Assembly: GCA_963707895.1 (NCBI GenBank)
Contig: CAVPRS010000010.1
Location: forward strand, 124,001 to 188,000
Length of the DNA stretch: 64,000 bases
Source: Fodinibacter sp963707895
Lineage (GTDB): Bacteria; Actinomycetota; Actinomycetes; Actinomycetales; Dermatophilaceae
Reading direction: 5' to 3'
The position numbers and the translations under genes were made by a program. Below, piece after piece: positions 61,327 through 64,000 of the stretch (the first letter of the stretch is position 1; each line of letters opens with the position of its first letter). The notes below the pieces were generated by a model. The model was not told the origin of the DNA. It ran no database searches and saw only the letters and a program-made list of their open reading frames with translations.

Positions 61327-62712
61327 TCAGCCCGGGATGGCGGGCAGCCGGGTGAGCGCCTCGGCCACGGCCTCCTGCAGCTCGGTGTCGTCCCAGGTGT
61401 GGTCGACCAGGTCGCCGCGCAGGTAGGCGTCGTAGGCGGGCAGGTCGAGGTGCCCGTGGCCGCACAGGGCCGTGAGGATGACCTTCTCCTCGCCGGTCTC
61501 GATGCAGGCGATCGCCTCGTCGACGGCGGCCGCGAGGGCGTGGGTCGGCTCGGGCGCCGGGACGATGCCCTCGGTGCGAGCGAAGAGCACACCGGCCGCG
61601 AAGCAGTCCTTCTGCGTCTTGGCGACCGCCTCGATCAGGCCCTGGTCGTAGAGGTGGCTGATGAGCGGGCTCATGCCGTGGTAGCGCAGGCCGCCCGCGT
61701 GGATCGGGTCGGGGATGAAGTCGTGGCCCAGCGTGTGCATCTTGAGCAGCGGCGTCAGGCCCGCGACGTCGCCGAAGTCGTAGGCGTAGGTGCCCTGGGT
61801 CAGGCTGGGGCAGGAGGCGGGCTCCACCGCCCGGATGACCGGCCCGGCGCCACCCGCCGCGAGCTTCTCCCGGAGGAAGGGGAAGGTGAGCCCGCCGAAG
61901 TTCGAGCCGCCGCCGGTGCAGCCGACGATCAGGTCGACGCTCTCACCGACCTTGGCCAGCTGGAGCAGCGCCTCCTCGCCGATGATCGTCTGGTGCAGCA
62001 GCACGTGGTTGAGGACCGAGCCGAGCGCGTAGTTGGCCGTGGGGTCCTGGGCCGCCATCTCGACCGCCTCGCTGATCGCGAGTCCGAGCGAACCGGGGGA
62101 GTCGGCGTCGAGGGCGAGCATCGCCCGGCCGGCCTCGGTGAGGTCGGAGGGGCTCGGGTGCACCGTGCTGCCGAAGGTCTCCATCATGATCTTGCGATAG
62201 GGCTTGGCGTCGTACGAGGCGCGCACCTGCCACACCTCGCACTCGAGGCCGAACTGCGCACAGGCGAACGCCAGCGCGGTGCCCCACTGGCCGGCGCCGG
62301 TCTCGGTGGTCAGCTTCCGGATGCCGGCTCGCGCGTTGTAGTAGGCCTGCGGCACCGCGGTGTTCGGCTTGTGCGAGCCGGCGGGCGAGACGCCCTCGTA
62401 CTTGTAGTAGATGCGGGCAGGGGTGCCGAGGGCCTTCTCGAGCCGGTGGGCCCGGTAGAGCGGAGAGGGCCGCCACAGCCGGTAGACGTCCTGCACCTCC
62501 TGCGGGATGTCGACGTACTGCTCGGTGGTGACCTCCTGGGCGATCAGGTCCATCGGGAAGATCGCGGCGAGGTCGTCGGGGCCGACCGGCTGCCCGGTTC
62601 CCGGGTGCAGCGGCGGCGGGGGAGGAGTCGGCAGGTCGTGGACGAGGTTGTACCAACGCGTCGGCATCTCGTCCTCGTCGAGCAGGACCTTGTGGCGAAG
62701 TGGTGCGGTCAA
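61327..62712 (-). CDS. TrpB2, tryptophan synthase beta-like PLP enzyme
   Basis: A 461-residue PLP enzyme of the TrpB2 group (TIGR01415). PLP Lys115 is in GVSPAGSHKPNTA, the phosphate loop is GCTGGGSNFGG, and MPTRWYNL near the start is typical. TTG at 62712 was chosen since GAGGAG lies upstream and the N-terminus KVLLDEDEMP aligns with the family. No trpA or other trp gene is nearby, so it may salvage indole or work on another substrate rather than pair with TrpA. Confidence 0.92.
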   Translation of the reverse strand: MTAPLRHKVLLDEDEMPTRWYNLVHDLPTPPPPPLHPGTGQPVGPDDLAAIFPMDLIAQEVTTEQYVDIPQEVQDVYRLWRPSPLYRAHRLEKALGTPARIYYKYEGVSPAGSHKPNTAVPQAYYNARAGIRKLTTETGAGQWGTALAFACAQFGLECEVWQVRASYDAKPYRKIMMETFGSTVHPSPSDLTEAGRAMLALDADSPGSLGLAISEAVEMAAQDPTANYALGSVLNHVLLHQTIIGEEALLQLAKVGESVDLIVGCTGGGSNFGGLTFPFLREKLAAGGAGPVIRAVEPASCPSLTQGTYAYDFGDVAGLTPLLKMHTLGHDFIPDPIHAGGLRYHGMSPLISHLYDQGLIEAVAKTQKDCFAAGVLFARTEGIVPAPEPTHALAAAVDEAIACIETGEEKVILTALCGHGHLDLPAYDAYLRGDLVDHTWDDTELQEAVAEALTRLPAIPG

Positions 62713-62866
62713 CGGCGTACCTCTCCTCGGTGACGCCGCCCGGGTGGCGGTGCCGTCGCCATCATCGTCGGTGGGCGACCTCCTCGCACAGGGGGTGACC
62801 ACGGAACACCTGTCGGTGGCCGGTGGTTGACTGACAGGCCAGACGACGACTGAGGAGCACGACCGG

Positions 62867-64000
62867 TGAGCATGCAAGGGTGGCAGGCGCTGCACAGCCT
62901 GAGCAGGGACTCCAGCGTCAAGGAGCGACGCCTGGCGCCCGGCACCACGCGCCGGGTCATGGGCTACGCCCGGCCCTACAAGGTCCAGATCGCCTGGTTC
63001 CTCGGCATCGTCGTCATCGAGTCCCTTCTCGTCGTCGCCTCGCCGCTGATCCTCAAGTCGCTCGTCGACGACGGCATCTACCCCAAGGACGCCGCCGTCG
63101 TCGTGCGGCTGTCGCTCCTCGTCGCCCTGATCGCCGTCGTCGGCGCGGGCCTGACCCTCGTCGAGCGCTGGTTCTCGGCCCGCATCGGCGAGGGCCTGAT
63201 CTACGACCTGCGCACCCAGGTGTTCTCCCACGTGCTGCGCCAGCCGGTGGCCTTCTTCACGCGGGCCCAGACCGGCGCCCTGGTCACCCGCCTCGGCAAC
63301 GACGTCATCGGCGCACAGCAGGCGTTCACCTCGGTGCTGTCCAGCGTCGTGAGCAACGCCATCACGCTGGTGCTGATCGTCGGTGCGATGGCCCTGCTGT
63401 CCTGGCCGCTCACCCTGGGTGCGCTGGCCCTCGTCCCGTTCTTCCTGATCCCCGCGCGCCTCATGGGGCGCCGGCTCGCCTCGCTGGCGCACGAGCAGAT
63501 GGTGCAGAACGCCGAGGTCGGCACCCGGATGACCGAGCGCTTCAACGTCGCCGGCGCCCTCCTCGTCAAGCTGTTCGGCCGCCCGGCCGTCGAGGACGAG
63601 GAGTACGCCGTCCGCGCCGCCACGGTGCGTGACATCGGGGTGCGCATCGCGGTCAACCGCTCCGTGTTCTTCGTCGCACTCACCCTCGTGGCGTCGCTGG
63701 CCACCGCCATGGTCTACGGCGTGGGGGGCGTGATGGCCGTCAACGACGTCCTCACCGTCGGCACCCTGCTCGCCCTCACCGCGCTGCTCGCGCGGCTCTA
63801 CGGGCCGCTCACGGCCATCTCCAACGTGCGGGTCGACATCCTCACCGCTCTGGTGTCCTTCGAGCGCGTCTTCGAGGTGCTCGACCTCGAGCCGCTCGTC
63901 GCCGAGGCGCCCGACGCCAGGCCCGTTCCGGCGGGTCCGGTGCGCGTCGAGGTCGACGGCGTGTCCTTCTCCTACCCGTCCGCCGACGAGGTCTCGCTGG
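62867..64000 (+). CDS. ABC transporter, membrane/ATPase fusion (3' truncated)
   Basis: The first 378 residues of an ABC exporter half-molecule running off the window end. The ABC membrane domain (helices near residues 42-60, 80-105, 160-200, 270-310) and then the start of the ATPase domain (VRVEVDGVSFSYPS) are seen; Walker motifs are beyond 64000. The GTG at 62867 has GAGGAG 8 nt upstream. It is divergent from trpB2. The substrate cannot be inferred. Confidence 0.9.

Overview
The window is about 64 kb of very GC-rich chromosome from an actinobacterium. Lineage markers are RbpA, WhiA, OpcA, a mycothiol-type (MDMPI/DinB) enzyme, an acVLRF1-like release factor, an actinobacterial suf operon led by a SufR-like regulator, and many GTG starts. 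The gene set and order fit the Micrococcales (for example an Intrasporangiaceae-like genome), but the genus cannot be fixed from sequence alone. Almost everything is core chromosome. I see no rRNA, tRNA, CRISPR array, transposase or phage gene.

Layout. 1-9.8 kb: end of uvrB, a YjbR-like gene, PEP carboxylase, TerC, an EamA exporter, a GNAT acetyltransferase, a Flp-pilin/Excalibur fusion, an MBL hydrolase and an MDMPI-type enzyme. 9.9-13.1 kb: uvrA with a Lys/Ala/Thr-rich tail, then a 97-bp nested palindrome. 13.2-18.8 kb: branched-chain amino-acid ABC transporter (livF-G-M-H plus binding protein). 19-24.5 kb: Rieske lipoprotein, uvrC-rapZ-yvcK-whiA. 24.6-28.4 kb: gap-pgk-tpiA, secG, rbpA. 28.4-37.4 kb: minus-strand tkt-tal-pgi-zwf-opcA-pgl carbon operon. 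37.5-44.6 kb: ctaB and ctaA separated by an MFS/ArsR pair and a small His-rich protein coupled to a large LuxR (LAL) regulator. 44.7-47.8 kb: two-gene ABC exporter divergent from psd-pssA. 47.8-54.3 kb: sufR-B-D-Rieske-C-S-U-T. 54.3-64 kb: acVLRF1, an SDR, a YpfJ-type metallopeptidase, an ABC-F ATPase, a metallophosphoesterase lipoprotein, an ArsR/SRPBCC pair with a clear operator, an alpha/beta hydrolase, TrpB2 and the start of an ABC exporter.

Together the genes cover nucleotide excision repair (UvrA, B and C), lower glycolysis and the pentose phosphate pathway, PEP carboxylation, heme O/A synthesis for the respiratory oxidase, phosphatidylethanolamine synthesis and Fe-S cluster assembly.

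Two window-wide features matter to any reader. First, about thirteen single-base reading-frame breaks fall inside genes that should be intact (uvrA, livF, pgi, tal, sufR, sufB and others). They look like draft-assembly indels, so those genes are given as one CDS with the break noted. Second, many first-in-operon genes have a TANNNT -10 box only 6-7 nt before the start codon, the signature of leaderless mRNAs. There is no gene-free stretch longer than 300 bases.
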